DNA of 64,000 nt from Symbiodinium natans (lineage: Eukaryota > Sar > Dinophyceae > Suessiales > Symbiodiniaceae), in NCBI GenBank assembly GCA_905221605.1, contig CAJNDS010002290.1, positions 318,501-382,500 of the forward strand, read 5' to 3'. The notes beneath the pieces are model-generated. The model saw only the letters and a program-made list of their open reading frames with translations, did not search any database and was not told the DNA's origin. How positions within the stretch are numbered: position 1 is the first letter of the stretch; each line of letters opens with the position of its first letter. A program made the translations under genes and the position numbers. Shown here piece after piece: positions 1 to 10,357 of the stretch.

Positions 1-64
1 GCGGCGTCGCCCGGCAAGGGTCGCGAAAATCCTGGTTCACCCGGTTTAGGTTAGGGCCCTATCT

Positions 65-147
65 CCTCAACCCAACCGTGAACCCTAAACCCTAAACCCT
101 AAATCCCAAACCCTAAACCCCAAACCCTAAACCCCAAACCCTAAACC
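65..147. repeat. CCCTAAA/CCCCAAA telomere-like array
   Basis: Degenerate C-rich heptamers lie directly before the first coding-like island. This is the usual placement of CCCTAAA arrays in this window, upstream of a splice acceptor. Confidence 0.9.
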
Positions 148-172
148 CGACTCTTCTCGTTCGTGCTGCTAG

Positions 173-243
173 GCGTGGCCAGCCGAGAGCGCTGCCCCGA
201 AGGCTGGTTCTTCAGCCCTGAAACACCAGACCGAAGGGGTCTG
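173..243 (+). CDS. Exon-like island, unknown gene
   Basis: A pyrimidine-rich stretch ending in TAG precedes it and a GTTTAGGG array begins right after it, so it has a plausible AG acceptor and GT donor. One frame is open and reads GVASRERCPEGWFFSPETP, a protein-like composition. The family is not recognised. The placement between CCCTAAA and TTTAGGG arrays matches the proven exons further along. It could still be a chance open stretch. Confidence 0.45.
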
Positions 244-366
244 GTTTAGGGTTTAGGGTTTAGGGTTTAGGGTTTAGGGTTTAGGGTTTCGGGTTTAGGG
301 TGTAGGGTTTAGGGCTTAGGGTTTAGGGCTTAGGGTTTCGGGTTTAGGGTTTAGGGCCCCCTAAAC
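244..366. repeat. TTTAGGG array ending in a head-to-head junction
   Basis: TTTAGGG repeats with a few variants (TTTCGGG, CTTAGGG) run to about 357 and meet CCCCTAAACC directly at 351-366. The G-rich array changes to C-rich with almost no spacer, as in a telomere-telomere junction. Confidence 0.85.
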
Positions 367-715
367 CCCCCCAAATACTCCGAATCTCCTACTAGCCCCT
401 GAACCCCCTGAACCTCCTAACCCAAAGCCCTTAGCCCTGAGCCTCCCCAAACCCCGACACCCAACCGGGCCCCAAACCCTAAACCCTGAACCCCAAACCT
501 CCACAACTTTCCCAAACCTGCCAAACCTCCCAACCCTCCCAACCCTCCTAAACCTCTTAAACCTCCTAAACCTCCTAAACCTCCTGAACCCTCCCACACC
601 TCCTAAACCTCCTAAGCCCTCCCAAACCTCCGAAGCCTGCACCCCAAACCCTAAACCTAAACCCTGAACCCTGAACCCTGAACCCTAAACCCTAGCCCTA
701 AACCCCAAACTTAAG

Positions 716-804
716 AAGGCGCCGCCGGCCCCACCGCCGCCGCCCGCAGAGCCCGAGGCACCGAAGGCGGAGGCGGAGGCCCCTCCCGAGCTTCTTCCGG
801 CGGG
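716..804 (+). CDS. Exon-like island, Pro/Ala/Glu-rich linker
   Basis: It follows CTTAAG (acceptor AG) and ends where GTTTAGGG starts (donor GT). The open frame is a proline run followed by alternating Glu/Ala/Pro/Lys, typical of a disordered linker. The island is GC-rich, unlike the flanking arrays. No family can be named. Confidence 0.45.
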
Positions 805-1469
805 GTTTAGGGTTTAGGGTTTAGGGCTTAGGGTTCAGGGTTCAGGGTTCAGGGTTCAGGGTTCAGGATTCAGGGTTCAGGGTTTCAGGTTTACGGCCAG
901 TTTAGGGTTTAGGGTTTGGGGTGCAGAATTGGTCAGCTGCACGCCACTTGGCACATGCTTGGTGCACACTTGCTTTTGGTTCATGTGGGGATACTGGTGG
1001 ATTGAGTTTGACTTGTGGGGTCACTTGGGGCCAGAAGGCAAAGGTCCCCCTCTCAACGTGTGCGCGGGAAAAGGTCTGGGCCGGAGGGTTTCGCCATTGG
1101 ACCGTAGAGTCTTAGAGCCTTCCACTGTTTCTAAAAGCCCGCCAAGGGTCAGGTCAGCCACTTCCGAAAGCCTTCCATTTCGAAATGATCGAGTTAACCC
1201 TTGGCAACATTGACGGTCTGGGCCGGAGGGCCTTTTCATTGATGATCTGGCCTTCAAGGCCTCCCAAGGGTCCTTGCACGGCATGACCCTCTGCAGCCTT
1301 CTGTGCAAGACTGGGCGGGGCGGGGGCGAATCGAAAACCCGCAAAACCGCAAAACCCGAAAGAGCATCTCGGAGACCCTGAAACCAAAAGCTAAGCCCTA
1401 CACCCTAAACGCCTTAAACAAATCCCTAGTGCCCTGATAAACTCCGTAGTCTCCTTAAGAACCCGAAAG

Positions 1470-1560
1470 CCTTTGAATGGCGATCCTGACGCCGCTTCTC
1501 AGGCAACGCCTGCCGAGAGGCCCGTCAAGAAGGCGGCAGCTCGGGGATCCAGGGGACAAG
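1470..1560 (+). CDS. Exon-like island, basic Ala-rich
   Basis: After a GAAAG acceptor one frame reads PLNGDPDAASQATPAERP followed by a Lys/Ala/Arg-rich tail, and the island ends at GGTTTCGGGGTTAGGG. Composition is coding-like and disordered. Function is unknown and the donor is uncertain. Confidence 0.4.
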
Positions 1561-2057
1561 GGTTTCGGGGTTAGGGCCCTTGGGTCCGGGGTAGAACCCT
1601 AAATCCGTAAACCAGGAAGCTTCCTAAATGCTTGGGTATATGTCCCGCGTTCTAGGTACAGGGCCCCAGAGCTTCAGACTAATAATTAGGGTTTAGGGTT
1701 TAGGGTTTAGGGTTAGGGTTTAGGGTTTAGGGGTTAGCGTTTGGTTTTGGGCGTTTAGGGCTTACGCAAAGCAGGACTACTCTATAGCTGCGGTTGCTTG
1801 TACCGATGCATGGCCACAAGCTTTCTTCTGCACTGAGACATGTATCCAAGAATTGGAAAGGTTTCGTTTCTTAAAAGTATGGTTTCTGAAGAGTTTAGGT
1901 TTGTTCAGGAATCCGGAAGCTCTCTGGAGGCTATCTACGCAGAGATCTCTAAGGTAAGCCTTTAGTGCTAAACCGCAGGGAGGATCTTGAATCCTCAGCC
2001 CGAAGGCCAACACCGGGTACGAGTGTGGATCGTTTGTCAACAGCTGTGCGACCCGGA

Positions 2058-2279
2058 ACCCTAAACCCGGAACCCTAAACCCTAAACCCTAAACCCTAAA
2101 CCCTAAACCCTAAACCCTAAACCCTAAACCCTAAACCCTAAACCCTAAACCCTACACCTTAAACCCGAAACCCGAAACCCGAAACCCTAAACCCTAAACC
2201 CTAAACCCTAAACCCTAAACCCTAAACCCTAAACCCTAAACCCTAAACCCTAAACCCTAAACCCTAAACCCTAAACCCT
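2058..2279. repeat. CCCTAAA array
   Basis: About 220 bp of nearly pure CCCTAAA with a short CCCGAAA patch near 2165-2185. It ends 15 bp before the acceptor of the next coding island. Confidence 0.95.
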
Positions 2280-2294
2280 GAGGTGGGCCTGCAG

Positions 2295-2354
2295 CTCGAC
2301 CTGGACGCCGTCGAGGAGACGCACGTGGAGGATGAGGAGAACGCGGACCCCGAG
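2295..2354 (+). CDS. Exon-like island, acidic
   Basis: The acceptor is GCCTGCAG and the donor is GAG followed by GTTCAGGGG. Exactly 20 codons in phase 0 begin LDLDAVEETHVEDEENADPE. The island lies between a CCCTAAA array and a TTTAGGG array (2368-2470). The acidic sequence matches no family I know. Confidence 0.5.
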
Positions 2355-2416
2355 GTTCAGGGGCTCTTTAGGGTTTAGGGTTTAGGGTTTAGGGTTTAGG
2401 GTTTAGGGTTTAGGGT

Positions 2417-2448
<32 letters not shown>

Positions 2449-3337
2449 GGTTTAGGGTTTAGGGGTTTGCAACTTTCGGGGTCTGAATGGTGGTCTTTGT
2501 GGGGTCCCCAAAAACCCACAGAAAACGTAAGGATCCTGCTATTGGGGCATAAGGGCCCCTATAAGGGGGATTCTGGACTACGATGATTGTGGAATCCTTG
2601 TGCTTCTGTGGGTTTTTTGGGGCCCCTACTTGAGTTTAGGGTGCGGTTTGACAATCTAGAATCTCTGTTTGAGCCACAAGATTCTTCCTTATAGGGGTCG
2701 TGGGTTGGAGGGTTTGGGGTTTCGTTGTTTTGGTCTCGCGCCCCGGCCTCAGCACATAGGGTTTGCGACTTGTGTAGGGCTTAGGGTCTCGTGGCCACTT
2801 CTGGCTGAAGTGCTGCATTGCTTTCTGGCCCCTTAAGCCTTTGACCCAAACACCAAGCACACACACGTTTACCGAGATGCGCCTGCCAAAGAAGCATGCC
2901 AACCTGTTGTCACACGGAGCCAGTCTAGGGTAGAAGGTATCATTGAGAGGTCAAAACCATCAAGCCGAAAGGCCCACAAAAAGCCCGAAGCCCTGCAACC
3001 CCAAACCCTGAAGCCCTGAAACCCCCCAAGAATCCCAATCCCCAAAACCCTAACCCCTAAACCCTGAACCCTGAACCCTAAAACCTAAACCCTAAACCCT
3101 AAACCCCTAAACCCCTAAACCCTAAACACTAACCCTTCAGGTCACGGTGAAAACAAAACTCATTTCCGGTTGCTGCTTCGTTCTTGCTGCGCTCTATTCG
3201 GTAGCTAGTGCGTAGCAGGTAACAGCAGCTAGCAGCCAGCTGTTAGTCAGGACTTGCTGCTACAGCTTTCGGTTAGGTAAGGGCTTGCGCGAATATCTGT
3301 TTCGAAGTCGTCTTTGTCGCGCGTGGCCATTGCTGCC

Positions 3338-3450
3338 ATGGGCTGCGCAGCTACCGCTGCGAAGTCCGCAGCCGCACCTCCCGACAACAAGGATGAAAAG
3401 CTGCAGCGAGGCGGAAATCATGAGACCTTGCATGAGACTCTTGTCATCCT
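3338..3450 (+). CDS. Possible first coding exon (Met-Gly-Cys start)
   Basis: An ATG in the context GCTGCCATGGGC opens a frame MGCAATAAKSAAAPPDNKDE and continues with a Lys/Gln/Arg-rich stretch. MGC is a typical N-myristoylation/palmitoylation start (family knowledge; modification not shown). The 200 bp before it hold no array and could be a 5' region. The 3' edge is not resolved. A 14-bp piece (positions 3398-3411) recurs near 4380. Confidence 0.4.
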
Positions 3451-3491
3451 AAACTCCAAACCCTAAACCCTAAAACCCTAAGACGTTTCAG

Positions 3492-3539
3492 CCGGACGAA
3501 GTGTGTTCAAAGTGTGTTGCTGGAAGTACGTCTGAGCAG
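3492..3539 (+). CDS. Exon-like island with CxxC
   Basis: The acceptor is ACGTTTCAG and the donor is CAG followed by GTGGCATC. Sixteen codons in phase 0 read PDEVCSKCVAGSTSEQ. It is 63 bp upstream of the larger exon at 3603, with which it is probably spliced. Function is unknown. Confidence 0.45.
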
Positions 3540-3602
3540 GTGGCATCAAGCTACTCGAGTGCATGGTCAAAGGGAGCAAGCCAGGGAGGGAATTTTCTGC
3601 AG

Positions 3603-3888
3603 AGATCTCTCTGCTTGGCGGCGGTGTGTCTGTGGCCGCTCAATTTGCGACTAAAGAGCATTTGCCCACTGACTGGCAGCACTACTCGGTGTACGCTGCA
3701 AAGGTGGTTTTCGAATATCACAACGATCAGGGAGAAGGCTCCGACATCCGTGTTGACCCTGCAATGGGAGTGCGCCTCCTAGGCGAAGATATCCTGCCGA
3801 GTGCAGCCCTTCTCGGATGCGGTTGGGCTCCCGACAACACTATATGGCAGAGGCTTCGAGAGGGTGGCAACATGGCATGGAAAGGAAG
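3603..3888 (+). CDS. Exon A of a duplicated exon pair, unknown protein
   Basis: The acceptor is AATTTTCTGCAG and the donor is GGAAG followed by GTATGAG. The open frame contains FEYHNDQGEG, IRVDPAMGVRLLGEDILPSA and NMAWKGR. Its last 180 nt are about 89% identical to positions 4173-4352, and the similarity runs on past the donor. This is one of the longest coding-like islands in the window. The domain is not recognised. Confidence 0.6.
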
Positions 3889-4074
3889 GTATGAGATGAG
3901 CACGCCAGGGGTGATGGAGACCTGCAGCCAGCGGCAGCTGGCTCCACTGGCCCCATGGCCCCATGGCCCACCATGGCTCCGCATGGTCCCATGGCTCCAT
4001 GCCCCTGGCCCCTGGAATTTAAGGTCAGGGGTTCTTCACCTGGCAGGCTGTTCTCCGCATACTTGGTGTTGCAG

Positions 4075-4352
4075 GATGGGATGGGCCGGAGAATAGGCGA
4101 GTTCACATTGTTGAACCAGGTTGCCCTGCCTCTGGAGATGGAAACGTTTGCGTTTGAGGTGGAGCAGGTCGCCTTTACGTACCACAATGACCAGGGTGAA
4201 GGATTCGACATCCGTGTTGACCCTGCAATGGGAGTCCGCCTCCTAGGCGAAGATATCCTACCCAGTGCATCCCTTCTAGGATGCGGTTGGGGTCCCGACA
4301 ACACTAGATGGCAGAGGCTTCGAGAGGGCGGAAACATGGCATGGAAAGGGAG
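4075..4352 (+). CDS. Exon B of a duplicated exon pair, unknown protein
   Basis: The acceptor is GGTGTTGCAG and the donor is GGGAG followed by GTATGAG. The frame begins DGMGRRIGEFTLLNQ and repeats the exon A motif (TYHNDQGEGFDIRVDPAMG, NMAWKGR). It ends in the same phase as exon A, but joining A directly to B breaks the frame. The two may therefore be alternative exons, or one may be a dead copy. Confidence 0.55.
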
Positions 4353-4650
4353 GTATGAGATGAGACCTGCTTCAAAGGAATTGCAGCGAGGCGGGGTATG
4401 TCTAAAGTCATGGTGCGCTGAAACAGCAGCTGCAACGCCACAGGTGCAGCACCGGTGCCGGACAACGTGGCGCGGAGCTTCCTGAAGGCCTGGGAAGTGG
4501 TGCTCACAGGGCTTGGGCCACTTGGGTGGAGGGTCTAGGAGTCTAGGCAACAAGGGTCCATCAAGTCATGTGTGGACTAGAAAGGTGGCCTCTCTGAGGT
4601 GATGCTTGCGTTGCTGAAGAGTGCATGTTTTTGCCCCTTTTTGTATCGCG

Positions 4651-4684
4651 TTGTCTTGCGAGCACCATTGTCTTGCGAGCACCA
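4651..4684. repeat. 17-bp tandem duplication
   Basis: TTGTCTTGCGAGCACCA occurs twice in tandem with no mismatch. Confidence 0.9.
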
Positions 4685-5028
4685 TGAGTCGAAGAGCCTC
4701 CTGTCCTATGTGATTTTTGCAGCTTGTCATGAAAAGGAGTGGTGAGGGTTTAAGGTATGGTTTGGAGTCAAAAAGGGTTGTGATAGAGTGTAGGGCTTAG
4801 TTCATGTAGGGCTTAGGGTTTCGAGTTCACCGTCTTGGATTATTGTGTACAGTTGTGAGGGGTCCGCAGTCATAGGGTTTAGGGTATTAGGGTTGGCCAG
4901 GCGATTGCTGCTGCCGCGACTGCTCGTGCAGTAGGAGGGTGAAGAACCTGGAGGAGACATCTTGCTCCAACCTCCGAAACGCGAGGAACCCTAGGCCCTA
5001 GATGGTCCTACACCCTTGGTGGCGCTGG

Positions 5029-5040
5029 AGAGAGGGAGAG

Positions 5041-5073
<33 letters not shown>

Positions 5074-5093
5074 AACAGAGAGACAGAGAGAGA
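5029..5093. repeat. (GA)n microsatellite
   Basis: A GA-rich simple repeat with minor interruptions lies just before a CCCTAAA array. Similar (GA)n tracts occur at 16288-16304 and 16386-16408. Confidence 0.9.
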
Positions 5094-5100
5094 TGCCCCA

Positions 5101-5276
5101 AAACCCTAAACCCTAAAGCCTAAAGCCTAAACCCTAAACCCTAAACCCTAAACCCTAAACCCTAAGCCCTAAACCCTAAACCCTAAACCCTAAACCCTAA
5201 ACCCTAAACCCTAAACCCTAAACCCTAAACCCTAAACCCTAAACCCTAAACCCTAAACCCTAAACCCTAAACCCTA
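5101..5276. repeat. CCCTAAA array
   Basis: Nearly perfect CCCTAAA heptamers with a few CCCTAAG units, ending shortly before the island at 5297. Confidence 0.95.
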
Positions 5277-5296
5277 CTTGAGTGGGTTGTGGCTAG

Positions 5297-5335
5297 GCGC
5301 TGGATGAGGAGTACGTCCAGGGCGCCGGCGCCAAG
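5297..5335 (+). CDS. Exon-like island
   Basis: The acceptor is GTGGCTAG and a GT donor follows AAG. Thirteen codons read ALDEEYVQGAGAK, and the frame stays open beyond the donor. It lies after a CCCTAAA array and before a TTTAGGG array (5410-5466). Short, so it rests on context. Confidence 0.4.
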
Positions 5336-6299
5336 GTCCGGGAGCCCAGTTGTAGGAGCCCTGAAGCTCTGTGCCATCTAAGGTTTAGGATTGGGGTTTT
5401 AAGAACTTCAGGTTTAGGGTTTAGGGTTTAGGGTTTAGGGTTTAGGGTTTAGGGTTTAGGGTTTGGGGTTGTTTTGGGCATTCTTGGACCATTGAAGCTT
5501 CGATGAGGGGTTGAGCGAGCTTCTGCCTGCAGCTAGCACCAATGATGCGGTGGAAAGGGCGCCATGTTGGCAGCACACTTTTCAGGTGGGTGAGTTCTTC
5601 GAATGCGAAGGGCACGAGGCCGGAGAGACGCGGTTCAGGGTTCAAGGTGGATGTAGGGGTTTAGGGTTTAGGGTTTAGGTATAGGAGGAGTTGGAGTGTT
5701 GTTGCTTTGGGTAGAAGGTCTGGCAAACTAGTATAGGTCAGTTCCTTCTTGACCAACTGAAGCTGCAGTGTCAGACGCTTGTCTTGCAGGCGAGATCGGT
5801 GTTTAATTCTTGCCTGTCGCTGTGTCCGGACGACGTGGGTCCAGAACCTTCCTTAGGGTTTAGGGTTCAGGGTTCAGGGTTCAGGGTTCAGGGTTTAGGG
5901 TTTAGGGTTTAGGGTTTAGGGTTTAGGGTTTCGGGTTTAGGGTTTCGGGTTTAGGGTTTAGGGTTAGGGTTTAGGGTTTAGGGTTTAGGGTTTAGGGTTT
6001 AGGGTCGAAGAATGATTTGCAGCCTTGGCCCTCAGAGCCTGGTACGTCCCGAGGCCCTCAAAGCCAAGCACCGAAAGCCCACAACTCACCCGACCCCGAA
6101 ACTCAAATCCTGAAACCTCCCACCCCCAAAACCAAACCCAAAACCTTTACCCTCCCCACCCTAAACCCCAAACCCCAAACCCCAAACCCCAAACCCCAAA
6201 CCCCAAACCCGAAACCCTAAACCCTAAACCCTAAACCCTAAACCCTAAACCCTAAACCCTAAACCCTAAACCCTAAACCCTAAACCCCATCCGTCACAG

Positions 6300-6362
6300 G
6301 AGACCCTCCTTCCCTTCGAGGAGAAGGTGCGCGCAGCCGAAGGCAAGCGGGCCACCATTCAG
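6300..6362 (+). CDS. Exon-like island
   Basis: The acceptor is CCGTCACAG directly after a CCCTAAA array, and a GC donor follows CAG. Twenty-one codons in phase 0 include ETLLPFEEKVRAAEGKRA. If the GC donor is not used, the frame runs 11 more codons to a TGA at 6396-6398, just before a TTTAGGG array. Amphipathic, helix-like, unknown family. Confidence 0.5.
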
Positions 6363-6499
6363 GCGATCGCCCAGAGCTGGGGCTTCGAGTGCCCCTGACA
6401 AGGACAGGGTTTAGGGTTTAGGGTTTAGGGTTTAGGGTTTAGGGTTTAGAGTTTAGGGTTTAGGGTTTAGGGTTTAGGGTTTCGGGTTTAGGGTTTAGG

Positions 6500-7550
6500 G
6501 TGGTTCAGGACATGTCGCTTGTAGTTTTTTACACCCTTCTTGCAACCTTCTGTTCTAAGCCTTGACATGAAATGAGCAAGGCAGCCGACGAAGCACCGTG
6601 GTTTGGAGTTGGGGATGTGGCAATTGTTTCGCGCAGAGTTCACGGACCTGTGCCAAGCTACTGCTGTTTGTCTCTGCGATGGATTGACCTGGTGACCTGA
6701 GCCCTTGCCTGTGGAGGGATCCAGCAGCGGACCTGTTGTAGCGACCTATAGTTTTTCAGCACGAGTTCACGCGAGCTCTCGAACAGAAAGCTGTTACATG
6801 CCTCGGTTCGGTGGGCTTGGCAACATGTCATTGGTGTTGTGCTTTGCAACCAGATCGTTAGGCTTTTAAATTTCAACGCAGCAAAAGGGTCGCCATCTCC
6901 ACCATCAGGGTACGACATAGCCAACTAGCGTAGCCTGGAGCGCACAAGAGGCTTCGGCCTCGTTGATCATCGCACACGTAAAATGCAAATTTCTTCGTTT
7001 ATGGTTTGCTGAATACTTCGCTCATGCTACACTTTCGCTCAGTTGTGCTTGGCTCAGTTGTGCTGGCTAGAGAAGAGGATACATTCTTGAACACCCACCC
7101 TCCGCTCCCTTTTAGCTTTGGGTTTCCCCTACCTATCTCCTTGGACCCTTGTCGGTTCCCCCTAGTTTTCTCACCCCTGCGGGGGCGCGCCTTGTACCTT
7201 TCTGTCCCTACGCCAGATCAACGTTCCCAGCACCTCAGCAGGTGCACGGGTCGCAGTCCAAGCTTCGCAGTTTCACTGTCTCACATGCATTTGCATCGCT
7301 TGAGCTTGGCTTTAAAGCCTCTGTTCCGTTTGGGGGCTAACAAGGCACCATCACTTTTCTATAGTCATCTATTGCTTCCTTACAGCCAGAGCTCAAAGCA
7401 GACGGCTCTGGATGTGGCACTTCTTCTCACAAAGCGGCGAACCTTGTTCGGGCATCGGATATGGGGAGCTGCCGGCGCTAGAGAGTCGATCTTGTCAAGT
7501 GGAACTCAAGAATCAAGGCCTTCGGGATTGATGATGCTGATATAAACCGA
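6500..7550. other. Array-free unique stretch, no gene assigned
   Basis: About 1 kb without telomere-like repeats. A 179-codon open frame on the + strand (7006-7545) has poor, unbiased composition and no recognisable domain. I cannot support a gene here. Confidence 0.5.
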
Positions 7551-7667
7551 AACCCGAAACCCGAAACCCTACACCCTAAGCCCTAAACCCTAAACCCTAA
7601 ACCCAAAACCCAAAACCCAAAACCCAAAACCCTAAACCCTAAACCCTCAACCCTTCTGAACCCCAAG

Positions 7668-7745
7668 CTTCAAACCGTCTGTCGGCTGTCGGTTCCCATC
7701 TCCGGGATGTCCTTGAGGGGCAGCCGCTACAACCCGGGCCTTCCT
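7668..7745 (+). CDS. Exon-like island
   Basis: The acceptor is CCCCAAG and a GC donor follows CCT. Twenty-six codons in phase 0 include LSVPISGMSLRGSRYNPGLP. It sits between a CCCTAAA array and a TTTAGGG array (7753-7792). Function is unknown. Confidence 0.45.
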
Positions 7746-7799
7746 GCTGAAATAGGGTTTAGGGTTTAGGGTTTAGGGTTTAGGGTTTAGGGTAAATCA

Positions 7800-8240
7800 G
7801 CAGAATGACTTTGGCAAAGAAGGCAAAGAAGAGAATAGACGAGGAATCTATTTTATGAATCTATTTGGCAAGGTATCGCCGTGGCTCCGCTGCCGGATGC
7901 AAAATGGCTTCATCTGTGAGGTCTTAATTTTTCATAGGCTGTCACCCAAACTCTCCCCAGACATGCCACGGTCCCGAATACTAAAAAGAGAGGCTGCTAT
8001 GGGATTTTGCTGAACTATCTACCGTGCCATGATCGTACTCATCATCTAAAGCTAAGGTACAAAGAAGCTGTCTGGGATGAGATTTCACGACATGTCGGTC
8101 TCCGTCTCTCTGTTCTGTCTCCGTCTTTATCTGTCTGAGCGGGTTGAAAGGTGCTTGCAAGCTCGTGTGTGTTGCTCGCGTGCTCAACTCCAAAACTACC
8201 ATGATGCTTGTTTTTTTTTTTTCAGTGGGTCCCACACCAA
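7800..8240. other. Array-free stretch, nothing recognised
   Basis: Unique AT-richer sequence between arrays. Only short open frames of unconvincing composition are present. A CCCTAAA array follows from about 8262 to 8415. Confidence 0.5.
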
Positions 8241-8429
8241 GAGAACCCCGAATCCCCTGACCCTAACCCTAAACCCTAAACCCTAAACCCTAAACCCTAA
8301 ACCCTAAACCCTAAACCCTAAACCCTAAACCCTAAACCCTAAACCCTAAACCCTAAACCTTAAACCCTAAACCCTAAACCCTAAACCCTAAACCCCTAAA
8401 CCCTAAACCCTAAACCGTGGCTCTGCGAG

Positions 8430-8512
8430 ATCTTGGAGCCCCCCGGAAGGCCCTTGAGGAGAACGAGGAGGCCGAGGCTGAGGCCGAGACCGAGGAGCGC
8501 AAGGAAACTGAG
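8430..8512 (+). CDS. Exon-like island, Glu/Ala-rich
   Basis: The acceptor is CTCTGCGAG and the donor is GAG followed by GCAAGG, a good GC donor. The frame reads LGAPRKALEENEEAEAEAE and on to ERKETE, a charged single-helix or disordered segment. A CCCTAAA array precedes it and a TTTAGGG array (8525-8730) follows. Confidence 0.45.
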
Positions 8513-9121
8513 GCAAGGCTAGGGTTTGTTTAGGGTTTAGGGTTTAGGGTTTAGGGTTTAGGGTTTAGGGATTAGGGTTTAGGGTTTAGGGTTTAGGTTT
8601 TAGGGTTTAGGGTTTAGGGTTTAGGGTTTGGGGTTTAGGGTTTAGGGTTTGGGGTTTGGGGTTTAGGGATTAGGGTTTAGGGTTTGGGGTTCAGGGTTTG
8701 GGGTTTGGGGTTTGGGGTGTGGGGTTTGGTTTGGGGTTCACAGAATCGGTTAAAGTATTCAGGGGTTTTTGGGGGCGTTTGAGGGGGCTATAGTGGTTTG
8801 AGGGTCCTTAGTAGGGTGTTTTGGGGGTTTAGGGTATTGATGGGGTTTAAGGGGGTGTGGGGGGGTGTGGGTTTAAGGTTTTGGGTGGTCGGTTGTCTTG
8901 GGTGGTTGGGGTTCAAGGTGCTCTTCGGGGTTTGGGGAATTGGGATCCTATGCGCTTTTCCTACACCCTTCCGACTGAGCAGGGTTCATGGTGGCACGTC
9001 TAGAGGGCACTGCTCGCGCCCTGAGGCCGCAAAGCTTCATTGCACCCGAAACCCCAAAGGCGGAGATCCTGATGGATGCGGCTGGGGGCGCGAGCCAGCT
9101 GCTGGGCAAAAGCAGTTAGTC

Positions 9122-9201
9122 GTGGATGGGGTCAAGCCGAGGATTGCAGACCCCAAGCCCTAAACCCTGGGGTCAAGCCGAGGATTGCAGACCCCATCCA
9201 C
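9122..9201. repeat. 27-bp direct repeat around a mini telomere-like insert, with inverted ends
   Basis: A 27-bp sequence at 9128-9154 is repeated exactly at 9169-9195. The 14 bp between the copies are AAGCCCTAAACCCT. The outer flanks GTGGATGGGGTC and GACCCCATCCAC are inverted repeats. Confidence 0.9.
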
Positions 9202-9339
9202 CCTCAACCCTATAAAGCCAAAACCCTCAACCCGATAAAGCCTAAACCCTGAACCATAAAAACCGAAAGCTCCGAGTTTTGGGGTTCATCTATGGAAGTC
9301 ATGTCTTATATCGCGGAATAAATCCCTCTGTTTCTCGCT

Positions 9340-9348
9340 TTCTCTCTC

Positions 9349-9400
<52 letters not shown>

Positions 9401-9585
9401 CTCTCCCTCCCTCCTCCCCTCCCTCCCTCCCTCCCTCCTCCCATCCCTCCTCCCTCCTCCCCCCTCCCTCCCTCCCTCCCTCCCTCCCTCTCCTCTCTCT
9501 CTGTACAAGACACACATGTATATGTGTATAGGTACATATGTATGTGTGTGTGCTATATATATGTATATATATATATATATATATT
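9340..9585. repeat. (CT)n/(CCCT)n and (AT)n microsatellites
   Basis: CT-rich simple repeats run from about 9340 to 9503, followed by an AT-rich stretch with (TA)n near 9553-9585. The open frames across it are artefacts of the repeats. Confidence 0.9.
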
Positions 9586-10133
9586 TTTGTGTTTTGGAAA
9601 CACATATGTATGAGTGCTAGCTTGCACGGAATACTGTCGGACCTTGTCTAGAAGGTTTTTTGGTTTATCTAGGGCTTTCAAGGGGTTCGCTTTCGGGTTC
9701 CGGACGATGCTCTCAAAAGTGTGACCTTTTGGCATGCCAGTGAGTCTTACCCGCCAGTTCATATCCGGCGGAGTGAGCGGATTCTGTTTGAGCCTTCGTA
9801 TTTGGATCAACCCAGGTGGTGGGCTGAGTATTTCTCTCCAGGAGATGGGGGAGTCTCGAAGAACCTTCCTAGGAGAGCAGCTGCCCCGACTCAAACCCTA
9901 AACCCTAAACCCTAAACCCTAAACCCGAAACCCTCAACCCTCAACTCTAAACTCCAACCCTAAACCCTAAACCCGAAACCCTCAACCCTCAACTCTAAAC
10001 TCCAACCCTAAACCCTAAACCCGAAACCCTAAACCTGAAACCCCAAACCCCAAAGCCCTAAACCCCAAACCCCAAAGCCCTAAACCCTTAAACCCCAAAG
10101 CGGCTAGAAGCCCCAAAGCCTGCTAAAAAGAGG

Positions 10134-10216
10134 CTCCAATACCCCTTAATTAAGGAAGATTCCTTAAAGCCCTCTTGTATTTTAAAGGAATATTCCTTAA
10201 TTAAGGGGTATTGGAG
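10134..10216. mobile_element. Palindromic MITE-like element, family 1, copy 1
   Basis: Arms CTCCAATACCCCTTAATTAA and its inverted partner ending at 10216 form a near-perfect palindrome of about 83 bp. The flanks TGCTAAAAAGAGG and TGCTAACAAGAGG look like a 13-bp target duplication with one mismatch, if the GTCCCTGGGG after the right arm belongs to the element. A second member lies at 21461-21552. It is non-coding, consistent with a non-autonomous element. Confidence 0.7.
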
Positions 10217-10357
10217 TCCCTGGGGTGCTAACAAGAGGTTCAGCACCCTAAACCCTAAACCCCAAACCCCAAAGCCCTAAACCGCAAGAGCCCAAAAGCC
10301 TGAACCCCAAACCCTACACCCTAAACTCCAAGAGCCCCAAACGCCTGCTAAAAAGAG

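Noticed and set aside
7006-7545. 179-codon open frame on the + strand
   Set aside because: Composition is Leu/Ser/Pro/Arg-rich without domain or conserved pattern, and no splice or leader context. Probably fortuitous.
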